NCBI RefSeq assembly: GCF_001182745.1 | Contig: NZ_LN868939.1 | Location: forward strand, 992,001 to 1,056,000 | Direction: 5' to 3' | From: Nocardia farcinica | GTDB taxonomy: Bacteria; Actinomycetota; Actinomycetes; Mycobacteriales; Mycobacteriaceae | DNA length: 64,000 nucleotides | Shown here: positions 1-8,160 of the stretch, one piece after another | How positions within the stretch are numbered: position 1 is the first letter of the stretch | How the letters are laid out: each line of letters opens with the position of its first letter | Notes under the pieces: generated by a model | What the model was told of the DNA's origin: nothing | The model's input: the letters and a program-made list of their open reading frames with translations, nothing else | Database searches by the model: none | Made by a program: the position numbers and the translations under genes

Positions 1-2
1 CA

Positions 3-1214
3 GCGGCCGACCTGGCCTTTCGGGACGAGGTGCGGGCCTTCCTCGACGAGAAATTGACCCCGGAGATCCGCCGGGCCGGGCGCCTGATGACCAGCGTCTA
101 CCCCGACCACGAGGCCAGCATGGCCTGGCAGCGGATCCTGCACGAGCGGGGCTGGGCCGCGCCGCACTGGCCGGTCGAGTACGGCGGCTGCGACTGGAGC
201 CTGACCCAGCACTACATCTTCAGCCGCGAATGCACCCTGGCCGGTGCCCCGGCGCTCTCGCCGATGGGCATCAGGATGGTCGCGCCCGCGATCATCGCCT
301 ACGGCACTCCCGAGCAGAAGGCCTACTACCTGCCGCGCATCCTCACCGGCGAGATCTTCTTCTGCCAGGGCTACTCCGAACCGGAGGCGGGCTCGGACCT
401 GGCCTCGCTGTCGATGGCCGCCGTCGACGACGGCGAGGACTTCCTCTGCACCGGCAGCAAGATCTGGACCACCCACGCCACCGAGGCCAACTGGATCTTC
501 TGCCTGGTGCGCACCGCGCGCACCGGCAAGAAGCAGGAGGGCATCACCTTCCTGCTCATCGACATGACGAGCCCGGGCATCGAGATCCGCCCGCTGGTGA
601 TGACCTCCGGCGAGGAGGTGCAGAACCAGGTCTTCTTCGACAACGTGCGCGTGCCCAAGAGCAATGTGCTCGGCACGATCGACGAGGGCTGGACCGTCGC
701 CAAATACCTGCTGGTGCACGAACGCGGCGGTGCCGCGGCACCGATGCTGCAGGTCATGGCGCAGGAACTCGCGCAGTCCGCGGCCGGCCAGCCCGGTCCG
801 GACGGCGGTGCGCTCATCGACGACCCCGCCTTCGCCGCCCGCCTGGCCGATGTGCGCATCCGGACCGAGGTGCTCGAGGTGCTCGAGTACCGGACCATCT
901 CGGCGATGGCGCAGGGCAAGAACCCCGGGCCCGCGTCCTCGATGCTGAAGATCCTGTCCACCGAACTGAGCCAGCAGCTCACCGAGCTCGTGCTCGAGGC
1001 GGCGGGCCCGCAGGGGCGGGTCTATCAGCCGCACGCCACCGCGCCGGGCGGCCCCGTCGCGCACTACACCCCGCCCGCCGACGGTTACCGCAGCGGCGCG
1101 GAGTGGCAGGCGGTCGCGCCGCTGCGCTACTTCAACGACCGTGCGGGCTCGATCTACGCGGGCAGCAACGAAATTCAGCGAAACATCCTCGCCAAGGCAG
1201 CATTGGGGCTCTGA
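3..1214 (+). CDS. Acyl-CoA dehydrogenase, 5' end cut by the window edge
   Basis: FAD-dependent acyl-CoA dehydrogenase that would introduce a 2,3-double bond into an acyl-CoA. The frame is open to the window edge (AADLAFRDEVRAFLDEKL, the usual family N-terminus), so the true start lies upstream and the GTG at 30 is internal. Visible motifs are the FAD/substrate segment YSEPEAGSDLASLS (about residue 125) and the C-terminal NEIQRNILAKAALGL. The stop overlaps the next gene's ATG (TGATG). Two adjacent, dissimilar dehydrogenase genes in one operon resemble the mycobacterial FadE pairs that form alpha2beta2 enzymes for steroid or other catabolic acyl-CoAs. The substrate cannot be read from the sequence. 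Confidence 0.93.
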   Translation, partial: AADLAFRDEVRAFLDEKLTPEIRRAGRLMTSVYPDHEASMAWQRILHERGWAAPHWPVEYGGCDWSLTQHYIFSRECTLAGAPALSPMGIRMVAPAIIAYGTPEQKAYYLPRILTGEIFFCQGYSEPEAGSDLASLSMAAVDDGEDFLCTGSKIWTTHATEANWIFCLVRTARTGKKQEGITFLLIDMTSPGIEIRPLVMTSGEEVQNQVFFDNVRVPKSNVLGTIDEGWTVAKYLLVHERGGAAAPMLQVMAQELAQSAAGQPGPDGGALIDDPAFAARLADVRIRTEVLEVLEYRTISAMAQGKNPGPASSMLKILSTELSQQLTELVLEAAGPQGRVYQPHATAPGGPVAHYTPPADGYRSGAEWQAVAPLRYFNDRAGSIYAGSNEIQRNILAKAALGL

Positions 1215-2356
1215 TGGACTTCACACTCACCGAGGAGCAGCAGCTCCTGCGCGACACCGTCGCCGGCTTCCTCGCCGCCCGGTACGACCTCGAGAAGAGC
1301 CGCGCCGCGGTGAAGTCGGGTGAGGGCTGGCAGCCCGCCGTGTGGCGCGGGTTCGCCGAAGAACTCGGCATTCTCGGCGCCACCCTGCCCGAGCGGGTCG
1401 ACGGCATGGGCGGCGGCGCGGCCGAACTGCTCGTCATCGCCGAGGAATTGGGCCGGGCCCTGGTCGTGGAACCGTTCGTCGACACCGTGGTGATCGGCGC
1501 CGGCCTGCTCGACCGGGCGGGCGGTTCGGAGGATCTGTTGCGCGGCATCGTCGCGGGCGAGGTGCGCACCGCCTTCGCCGCCACCGAGCCGACCTCCGGG
1601 CACAGCCTCTGCGATGTGCGCACCACCGCCCGCCGCGACGGTGACGGCTGGGTGCTCGACGGCACGAAGGTGGTCGTCACCAGCGCGCCGCTGGCCACGC
1701 ACCTGATCATCACCGCGCGCACCGCGGGCGAGCACCGCGACCGGGACGGCATCTCGCTGTTCTGCGTGCCGTTCGATCCGCAGCACCCGCCCGCGGGTGT
1801 CGAATACCACCCGTACCGCACCATCGACGACCGCCAGGCCGCGGATCTGGTCTTCACCGGCTACCGGGTGCCCGCCCCCGCCCTGCTCGGCGCCGAGGGC
1901 GATGCCTGGGCGGCGATCGAACCCACCGTCGACACCGCCGTGGCCGCGATCTGCGCCGAGGCCGTCGGCTGCCTGCGCAAGGTGTTCACCGACACCGTCG
2001 CCTACAGCAAGCAGCGCCAGCAGTTCGGCGTCCCGATCGGCAGTTTCCAGGCCCTGCAACACCGCATGGTCGACATGTACATGGAACTCGAACAGGCCGC
2101 CGCCGCGGCCCAACTTGCGGGCGCGGCCCTGTCCGCCGCTCCCGCCGAACGCAGCCGCGCCATCGCCGCCGCCAAGGTCACCGTCGGCCGCGCGGCCCGT
2201 TTCATCGGCCAGAACGCCGTCCAGCTGCACGGTGCCATGGGCATGACCGAGGAGCTGGCCATCGGCCACTACTTCAAGCGCTTGACCGTGCTGGAAAGGG
2301 AATTCGGCACCGTGGACCACCACCGCGCCCGATACGCGGCCCTGACCCGGCCGTAG
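1214..2356 (+). CDS. Acyl-CoA dehydrogenase, second subunit-like
   Basis: 380-residue acyl-CoA dehydrogenase beginning MDFTLTEEQQLLRDTVAGFL. The ATG shares its A with the previous stop, implying translational coupling. The C-terminal domain carries the family segment QLHGAMGMTEELAIGHYFKR, and the middle has a weak form of the flavin region (ATEPTSGHSLCDV in place of the usual ExxAGSD motif). This degenerate region fits the non-catalytic partner of a heteromeric FadE pair, as known for mycobacterial steroid-degrading FadE complexes. That assignment is inference. A long inverted repeat follows the stop. Confidence 0.93.
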   Translation: MDFTLTEEQQLLRDTVAGFLAARYDLEKSRAAVKSGEGWQPAVWRGFAEELGILGATLPERVDGMGGGAAELLVIAEELGRALVVEPFVDTVVIGAGLLDRAGGSEDLLRGIVAGEVRTAFAATEPTSGHSLCDVRTTARRDGDGWVLDGTKVVVTSAPLATHLIITARTAGEHRDRDGISLFCVPFDPQHPPAGVEYHPYRTIDDRQAADLVFTGYRVPAPALLGAEGDAWAAIEPTVDTAVAAICAEAVGCLRKVFTDTVAYSKQRQQFGVPIGSFQALQHRMVDMYMELEQAAAAAQLAGAALSAAPAERSRAIAAAKVTVGRAARFIGQNAVQLHGAMGMTEELAIGHYFKRLTVLEREFGTVDHHRARYAALTRP

Positions 2357-2362
2357 CACCCC

Positions 2363-2405
2363 GCGCCTGTAGCCCGGAACCGCCCAGGTTCCGGGCTACA
2401 GGCGC
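2363..2405 (+). terminator. 19-bp perfect inverted repeat after the FadE pair
   Basis: GCGCCTGTAGCCCGGAACC, a 5-base loop (gccca), then its exact reverse complement. The stem starts 6 bases after the stop of the second dehydrogenase. There is no T-run, so it may end transcription as a stem only, or act as an RNA-stability element. Confidence 0.55.
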
Positions 2406-2575
2406 ATCCCTGTCCGGCACGCGCCTTGCCCTCGGCTGCCCCGGTGCGGCGGCGGCCTTTGTGGTACTTCGTGGACCACGCGCCGAAGGGTCGCCGGATG
2501 GCGGGACGGGTGTTGCTCGAGCGGTGTATGCCGGGGCATCCGAAGGAGACCGAACAGTGGTGTGAGAGAAGGGCA

Positions 2576-2609
2576 ACGGCCCCGGATCGGAAGCTCGATC
2601 CGGGGCCGT
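2576..2609 (-). terminator. Hairpin terminator of the Fe-S oxidoreductase gene
   Basis: 14-bp perfect stem (ACGGCCCCGGATCG / CGATCCGGGGCCGT) with a 6-base loop, 17 bases beyond the minus-strand stop. It lies between convergent genes and may serve both. Confidence 0.65.
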
Positions 2610-2626
2610 CGTGTGGACCGCTGGGG

Positions 2627-5600
2627 TCAGTTCTTGCGGCCGGGGGCCTTGGCGCCTGCCTTGAAGCCGAGGCCGCCGGGCTTGGCGGTCGGCGGGGCCG
2701 GGCGGTCGGCGCCGTTGTCGGTGGACTCGGCGGGCTTGCCGTTCGACTCCGTGGCCGACGTAGTGGCCGATGTCTCGGCGGCCGGCGATTCCGGCGCAGC
2801 GGATTCCTCGGCCAGGCCCGGTTCGGCGGCTTCGGCGGAAGCCGCTTCCGCCGGGGCCGTGGCGGGCTTGGCGCCCGGTGCCTTCGCGCCGGGGCGCTTG
2901 AAGCCGGACTTCATGGCCAGGCCCTTGGCCGGGATGGAGGGCTTGGTCTCGACGGGTGCCGACGCCGCTTCGGCAGCGGCGGCCTCCGTGGTCGATTCCG
3001 GAGCGCTCTCGGCGGCCGGGGCGGATTCGGCGGCCGGAGCCGACGCCTTCGCACCGGGCGCCTTCGCCGCGCCCTTCATCGCCAGGCCCTTGCCACCGGG
3101 GGCTTTCGCCCCGCCCTTCATGCCGAGCCCCTTGACCGGAGGCGCGGCCGGAGCCTCGGCCGCCTCGCCTGCGGCGGTGTCGGCGGCGGGCGCCGATTCG
3201 GCCTTGGCGCCGGGCGCCTTGGCGGCGCCCTTCATCGCGAGACCCTTCCCGCCCGGTGCCTTGGCCGGGCCCTTCATGGCCAGGCCCTTGACAGGCGCGG
3301 CCTCGGACGCGGTCGACGCCTCCGCGGGCGACTCGGCGGGCTGCTCGGAGGTCTTGGCACCGGGTGCCTTCGCCCCGCCCTTCATGCCCAGACCGCCGCC
3401 GGGCGCCTTGGCGCCGCCCTTCATGCCCAGACCCTTGGCCGGTGCGGCCTCGCCGTCGGCCGCGGCTGCCTTGCCACCGGGTGCCTTGGCCGGGCCCTTC
3501 ATGGCCAGACCGCCGCCACCGGGTGCCTTGCCGCCACCCTTCATCGCCAGGCCACCACCGGCCGGCGCGGCCTTCGCGGCCGGAGCCGCCGCCTCGGCGG
3601 CCGGTGCCTGCGCGACCGGCTCGGGTTCGGGTTCGGCCTCGGTCTTGGGTTCCTGGATGACGACCAGGTTCTCGCTGAGCTTGGCCGGCTCCACGCGTTC
3701 GATGGCGTCGAGCATCAGCTGAGCGACGTCGACGACCTCGACGCCTTCACCCTCGCCGTTCTCCTGCCGAGCCGTGACGCCGTCGTTGAGCATGACGCGG
3801 CAGAACGGGCAGCCGGTGGCGATCTTCGCCGGCGAGGTCGACAGCGCCTCGTCCACGCGGTCGATGTTGATCCGCTTGCCGAGCTGCTCTTCCATCCACA
3901 TGCGGGCACCACCGGCGCCACAGCACATCGAGCGCTCGCCGTGGCGGGGCATCTCGACCAGGGTGGAGCCGGAGGCGGCCATCAGTTCGCGCGGGGCGTT
4001 GTAGACCTTGTTGTGCCGGCCCAGGTAGCAGGGGTCGTGGTAGGTGACGTTCTGCGACACCGGCGCGACCGGCACCAGCTTCTTCTGCCGCACCAGCCGG
4101 TTGAGCAGCTGGGTGTGGTGCACCACCTCGTAGGTGCCACCGACCTGCGGGTACTCGTTGTTGAGCGCGTTGAAGCAGTGCGCGCAGGTGACCACGATCT
4201 TCTTCTTGCGGTCCTCGACGCCCTCGAACACCGTGTTCAGCAGTTCGATGTTCTGCTGGGCCAGCTGCTGGAACAGGAATTCGTTACCCGCCCGGCGCGC
4301 TGAGTCACCGGTGCAGGTCTCCTCCTGGCCGAGCACCATGAACTTCACCCCGGCGGCGGCCAGCAGTTCGGCCACGGCCTTGGTGGTCTTCTTGGCGCGG
4401 TCCTCGTAGGCGCCGGCGCAGCCGACCCAGAACAGATATTCGTAGCCGTCGAAGGAATCGGCGTCCCGGCCGTAGACGGGGATGTCGAAGTCGACCTCGT
4501 TGATCCAGTTCAGCCGGTCCTTGGCGTTCTGGCCCCAGGGGTTGCCCTTGTTCTCGAGGTTCTTGAACAGACCAGCCAGCTCGGAGGGGAACTCCGATTC
4601 GATCAGCACCTGGTAGCGGCGCATGTCGATGATGTGATCGACGTGCTCGATATCGACCGGGCACTGCTCCACACACGCACCACAGGTGGTGCAGCTCCAC
4701 AACACCTCGGGATCGATGATGCCGTTGGCCTCGGCGTCACCGACCAGCGGCCGCTCGGCCTCCGCCCGCGCCGACGCGGGGATCTTGGCCAGCTTGGCCT
4801 CGTCGGGATTGCCCTCGGCGTCGACCAGGCCGATCTCGTCGCCACCCATGTCCTTGCGGCCACCGGCGAGCAGATAGGGCGCCTTGGCGTAGCCGTGATC
4901 ACGCAGCGACATGATCAACAGCTTGGGCGAGAGCGGCTTACCGGTGTTCCAGGCCGGGCATTGCGACTGGCAACGACCGCACTCGGTGCAGGTCGTGAAA
5001 TCCAGAATGCCCTTCCAGGTGAAGTCCTCGAACTTGCCCGCACCGAAGGTGTCGGTGTCCGGATCGGCGGTCTCCATGTCGACGGGCTTGCCCTTCGACA
5101 TCATCGGACGCGCCGCGCCCAACGCGACTCCACCGTCCTCTTCCCGCTTGAAATAGATGTTCGGGAACGCCGAGAAACGGTGCCAGGCGACACCCCAGGT
5201 GATGTTGCGACCGACCAGGTACAGGAACACCATGCCGGACATCAGCTTGATGAAGGCGAAGATCGACACCAGGGTGGGGCTGGCGGGCAGCAGCTTGGCC
5301 ACCTGCATGGTGAAGAAGTCGGTGGCCGCGTTGGCGTGACCGTAGGTCGCGATCTTGCCCGCCTTGACGAAGATCATGCCGAGGCCCTCGAGCAGCACGA
5401 TGGTCTCGATGACGTAGGCCGGGCCGAACTTCGATCCGCTGAAGCGGGACAGGCGCTCGGGATCGCGCGGGTGATTGCGCTGCCGGATGAAGATCAGCGT
5501 CAGGATGCCGACGACGGTGCCGATGCCGAGGATCTCGTCCCAGAGGTGGTAGGCGGCCGTGTTGCCGATGATCGGCCAGTGGAAGGCCGGATCGAAGGTC

Positions 5601-5881
5601 TGGCCGTAGGCCTCGAACCAGAGGATCGCGCCGCCCATGAAGCCGATCATCACCAGCCAGTGGGCCCAGCCGACGGTCCGGAATTTGTTCATCCGCGTAT
5701 GCGCGAGGAACTCCACGACCATCTGCTTGAAACGGGGGACGATCGGTCGCCAGCGGTCCGGCGCCGGTTGGCCCACCATGATGGTGCGGGCGATATCGCG
5801 GACGCCGCCGAAGAACGACGCCCAACACAGGAGGCTGAGCGCCGCCCCAATCGTGCCCAGCGTCACTGTCAGGGCATTCAT
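2627..5881 (-). CDS. Membrane-anchored Fe-S oxidoreductase (Rv0338c-like) with repeat tail
   Basis: 1084-residue protein of the heterodisulfide reductase-related family (M. tuberculosis Rv0338c type), inferred to shuttle electrons at the membrane; the substrate is unknown. The N-terminal 270 residues hold several membrane helices (LVMIGFMGGAILWFEAYG, EILGIGTVVGILTLIFI). Two 4Fe-4S motifs follow, CTECGRCQSQCP and CTTCGACVEQCP, then two cysteine-rich CCG domains (WVGCAG, TCAHC, DPCYLG, SMCCGAGG, GCPFC). From about residue 770 to the end the protein is low-complexity and holds ten copies of a GLxMKGxxKAPG unit. The chosen ATG has AGAAAGG seven bases upstream; a longer frame to 5992 runs through the promoter and lacks coding character. 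Confidence 0.9.
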   Translation of the reverse strand: MNALTVTLGTIGAALSLLCWASFFGGVRDIARTIMVGQPAPDRWRPIVPRFKQMVVEFLAHTRMNKFRTVGWAHWLVMIGFMGGAILWFEAYGQTFDPAFHWPIIGNTAAYHLWDEILGIGTVVGILTLIFIRQRNHPRDPERLSRFSGSKFGPAYVIETIVLLEGLGMIFVKAGKIATYGHANAATDFFTMQVAKLLPASPTLVSIFAFIKLMSGMVFLYLVGRNITWGVAWHRFSAFPNIYFKREEDGGVALGAARPMMSKGKPVDMETADPDTDTFGAGKFEDFTWKGILDFTTCTECGRCQSQCPAWNTGKPLSPKLLIMSLRDHGYAKAPYLLAGGRKDMGGDEIGLVDAEGNPDEAKLAKIPASARAEAERPLVGDAEANGIIDPEVLWSCTTCGACVEQCPVDIEHVDHIIDMRRYQVLIESEFPSELAGLFKNLENKGNPWGQNAKDRLNWINEVDFDIPVYGRDADSFDGYEYLFWVGCAGAYEDRAKKTTKAVAELLAAAGVKFMVLGQEETCTGDSARRAGNEFLFQQLAQQNIELLNTVFEGVEDRKKKIVVTCAHCFNALNNEYPQVGGTYEVVHHTQLLNRLVRQKKLVPVAPVSQNVTYHDPCYLGRHNKVYNAPRELMAASGSTLVEMPRHGERSMCCGAGGARMWMEEQLGKRINIDRVDEALSTSPAKIATGCPFCRVMLNDGVTARQENGEGEGVEVVDVAQLMLDAIERVEPAKLSENLVVIQEPKTEAEPEPEPVAQAPAAEAAAPAAKAAPAGGGLAMKGGGKAPGGGGLAMKGPAKAPGGKAAAADGEAAPAKGLGMKGGAKAPGGGLGMKGGAKAPGAKTSEQPAESPAEASTASEAAPVKGLAMKGPAKAPGGKGLAMKGAAKAPGAKAESAPAADTAAGEAAEAPAAPPVKGLGMKGGAKAPGGKGLAMKGAAKAPGAKASAPAAESAPAAESAPESTTEAAAAEAASAPVETKPSIPAKGLAMKSGFKRPGAKAPGAKPATAPAEAASAEAAEPGLAEESAAPESPAAETSATTSATESNGKPAESTDNGADRPAPPTAKPGGLGFKAGAKAPGRKN

Positions 5882-5958
5882 GTCGCGACCTTTCTTTAGA
5901 GGCAACACGAGCGAGCTGGCCGACGTGCGCCGACCGGTTGGCTCGTATCGTAACCGCC

Positions 5959-5981
5959 GGTAAGTTACCCACCGGTAACTT
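5959..5981. promoter_or_regulatory. Nested palindromes upstream of the Fe-S gene, probable operator
   Basis: Two overlapping inverted repeats: GGTAA-g-TTACC (5959-5969) and AAGTTACC-cacc-GGTAACTT (5962-5981, perfect 8-bp arms). They lie about 80 bases upstream of the Fe-S gene start and 350 upstream of the divergent secreted-protein gene. A dimeric repressor such as a TetR- or GntR-type protein is plausible. No matching regulator gene lies alongside. The rest of 5882-6328 shows no ORF with coding character, only a second short inverted repeat (GTACG/CGTAC near 5983-5997). Confidence 0.5.
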
Positions 5982-6328
5982 GTACGGTCCATCGTACGAT
6001 CTGTTGTTGACTCAAAACCCCGCGTGCAGGCACTTGACCCTGAAATGACCTGTGATGAATGTCACATTATGAGCTGTTCCAGCTGCGAGTTCGGACGCTG
6101 TTCACCGTAAAACAGCGAGCTGGCGGACCATGTGGTAAGGACAGGCTTACTCGGGGATTTCGTGGGGAATATCGCATTCGCGCGTGCGTTCGGCTACGCT
6201 CACGTGCGATCTGTTTGCTGTGCCGGCTTCACGCTGCTCGGGGAGAATCCGAAGGGCCCGACCACCTTTCGGATCGAGTGAGCTCTCGCGCGGGACGACG
6301 GCCATTGCGAACACAGCCCGAGGATGGA

Positions 6329-7069
6329 TTGGACACTGAATTGAATCTCCGCAGAAGCGCCATTGCCGCTGCGTTGGTCATCGGCGCGATGACTGTGGGT
6401 GCGGGCGCTGTGCACGCCGAACCGGCGCCCGCGGCTCCCGAGCCCATCGACTACTCGGTCAAGCTGGTCGACAAGACGATCGTCACGACGCTGCGTGGGG
6501 GGACCTTCTCGCTGGTCGAGAAGGAAGAGGACAGCGCGGCCGTCGACGCGGCAACCGACCAGGCCGCCAAGCCCGAGGCGATCGATGTCGCCGAGATCAA
6601 GGACGCCAGCGGTAACACGGTGCTCGAGCTGCCGCTCGTGTTCAACGTGCTCGGCACCGAGATTCCGGTGAAGCCGGAGCTGAAGAACGACGGCACCGTT
6701 CTCGAGATCACTCCCGAGAAGCCCGCCGGCCTGAACCTGGACAAGCCGGTCGCAGTGAAGCCCGTCGCTTCGGCCGTCGAAAACCAGCGTGCGCAGAACG
6801 ACTTCGCCAGCAAGTTCGGCATCGGCACCGCGATCGGCGGCTTCGTCGGGACCGCGATCGGCGCCGTGATCGGTTGCGTCGTGACCATTCCGGCGGGCTG
6901 CCTGCCGGGCCTGATCACCGGCGCGAGCGTCGGTGGCATTCTCGGCACCGTCGCCGTCGGCGGACCGACCCTGGTCGCCGCGGGCATCGAGCTGATCAAC
7001 ACCCTGCAGGCGCCCGAGGGCACCACGCAGTGGGCCGACAAGCCCAAGGAGGCGCAGGCGACCAAGTAG
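6329..7069 (+). CDS. Secreted protein of unknown function with glycine-rich C-terminal segment
   Basis: About 246 residues. I do not recognise a characterised family. A signal peptide is clear (LNLRRSAIAAALVIGAMTVG...AVHA, then EPAPAAPEP). The mature part begins with a polar beta-rich-looking domain (residues 35-150). It ends with a hydrophobic glycine-rich stretch (IGTAIGGFVGTAIGAVIG, then CVVTIPAGCLPG with two cysteines) and a charged tail. That stretch could insert into a membrane or form a compact glycine-zipper. The start is uncertain: TTG 6329 has GAGGA just upstream, TTG 6341 is possible, and the longer frame from 6059 is unlikely because it has no signal peptide at its start. A UUCG-loop hairpin follows. 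Confidence 0.75.
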   Translation: MDTELNLRRSAIAAALVIGAMTVGAGAVHAEPAPAAPEPIDYSVKLVDKTIVTTLRGGTFSLVEKEEDSAAVDAATDQAAKPEAIDVAEIKDASGNTVLELPLVFNVLGTEIPVKPELKNDGTVLEITPEKPAGLNLDKPVAVKPVASAVENQRAQNDFASKFGIGTAIGGFVGTAIGAVIGCVVTIPAGCLPGLITGASVGGILGTVAVGGPTLVAAGIELINTLQAPEGTTQWADKPKEAQATK

Positions 7070-7084
7070 TCGCCCCGATTCCCG

Positions 7085-7116
7085 CGAACGGCCCGCTCTT
7101 CGGAGCGGGCCGTTCG
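7085..7116. terminator. UUCG-loop hairpin between convergent genes
   Basis: 14-bp perfect stem CGAACGGCCCGCTC / GAGCGGGCCGTTCG closed by TTCG, placed 15 bases after the secreted-protein stop and 15 beyond the NRDE-gene stop. Suitable as a bidirectional terminator. Confidence 0.75.
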
Positions 7117-7131
7117 TCGTTTCGGGATTCC

Positions 7132-8013
7132 TCAGTCGGCCAAGACCATTCGGCCGGTGAACGACACCGCGCCCAGTGGGCGGCCGAAGGTGGTGAAGGA
7201 TCGCTCGACCATGTCGAAGCTGCCGTCCTCGCGGACGAGCAGGACGGTGCTCGCGCGGGTGCCGTGCTGGTCGTTGGCGATGAAACGGGCCGAGAGCGCC
7301 CGTTCCATCGCCAGCGGGACGCCGGTGTGCGGCAGCAGGTCGTCGGGCGCCTCGGTGCGGTCGGCGAGGATGTCGAAGTAGCGGTCGACAGCGCCCGGAT
7401 CGGATTCGACCACCTTGCGCAGTTCGGTGAGACCGTTGCCGACCTTGGGCCAGACGGGCTGCGGCGCAACGAGTTCGGCGTCCGGGCCGGGGCCTGCCGA
7501 GGTGACGAAGGTGCCGTTGGACAGGCCGTGGAAGCCGGGTGTCAACTCGTGCGGTGGCCGGGTACTGCGGTTGGAGTGCCACCACAGTGTGCTCAGGTCG
7601 GAGACGAGCACGTTGTAGCCGTTGTAGTCGTCGGGGGCGGCGGCGACCTCGGCCAGATAGCGGGCGGGGCCGGGGAAGTCGGGCTCGGGCGCACGGTCGC
7701 TCGCGCCGCGCAGGAAGTCCATCAGCAGCGCGCCGCGGGAGCGGGCATCGGCCCGCTGGTCGTCGGGGTTGCGCACATTGGTGACGGCGGCGAAGCGGCT
7801 GTGCGGGCCGATCGCGGCCAGGCCGAGCCAGGTGCCGGGGGGAGCGCCGGGCTCGCGGCGCTCGGCGCCCAGATCGCGCCCGGCGAGGAGGCCGGGCACC
7901 TCCGGCCACCAGCGGGCAGGTTCGGCGGGACGGGTGTAGAACTCGTCGCGGTTGGCCGCCACGATCAACCGATAGTCCGGATGGGCACGCCAACCGAGCA
8001 ACACCAAACACAT
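7132..8013 (-). CDS. NRDE (TANGO2-like) family protein
   Basis: 293-residue protein starting MCLVLLGWRAHPDYRLIVAANRDEF, the defining NRDE start of the TANGO2 family. Cys2 is positioned as in members predicted to be N-terminal nucleophile hydrolases. Eukaryotic TANGO2 has been linked to heme and lipid homeostasis; bacterial function is not settled. Other conserved blocks are TWLGLAAIG and the central RARYLAEV-like segment. There is no signal peptide, so it is cytosolic. The frame extends further 5', but the family start is unambiguous. It lies between a secreted-protein gene and a protease gene with no evident operon. Confidence 0.88.
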   Translation of the reverse strand: MCLVLLGWRAHPDYRLIVAANRDEFYTRPAEPARWWPEVPGLLAGRDLGAERREPGAPPGTWLGLAAIGPHSRFAAVTNVRNPDDQRADARSRGALLMDFLRGASDRAPEPDFPGPARYLAEVAAAPDDYNGYNVLVSDLSTLWWHSNRSTRPPHELTPGFHGLSNGTFVTSAGPGPDAELVAPQPVWPKVGNGLTELRKVVESDPGAVDRYFDILADRTEAPDDLLPHTGVPLAMERALSARFIANDQHGTRASTVLLVREDGSFDMVERSFTTFGRPLGAVSFTGRMVLAD

Positions 8014-8102
8014 GCTCCCAGGATGCCGGACCGCTCGCGGCCCCGGAATCGGTTCCACCCCGGCCGCGGGGCCAGTGGCAGTGCATGGGCGGCCCGGGAC
8101 AG

Positions 8103-8140
8103 CGGAAAGGCCGCCCGCGCGAACGCGGGCGGCCTTTCCG
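8103..8140 (-). terminator. Terminator of the first S1 protease gene
   Basis: 17-bp perfect stem whose core is GGAAAGGCCGCCCGCG, with a cgaa loop that reads TTCG on the minus strand. It sits 20 bases past the protease stop. Confidence 0.75.
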
Positions 8141-8160
8141 GGCTCCTGTCGGCCGGACTC

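Noticed and set aside
4634..5899. 421-codon plus-strand frame opposite the Fe-S oxidoreductase
   Set aside because: No motif, no start context; the minus-strand frame carries the cysteine clusters.
6059..6328. N-terminal extension of the secreted protein to 336 residues
   Set aside because: The added sequence is not protein-like, and the signal peptide would then be internal.
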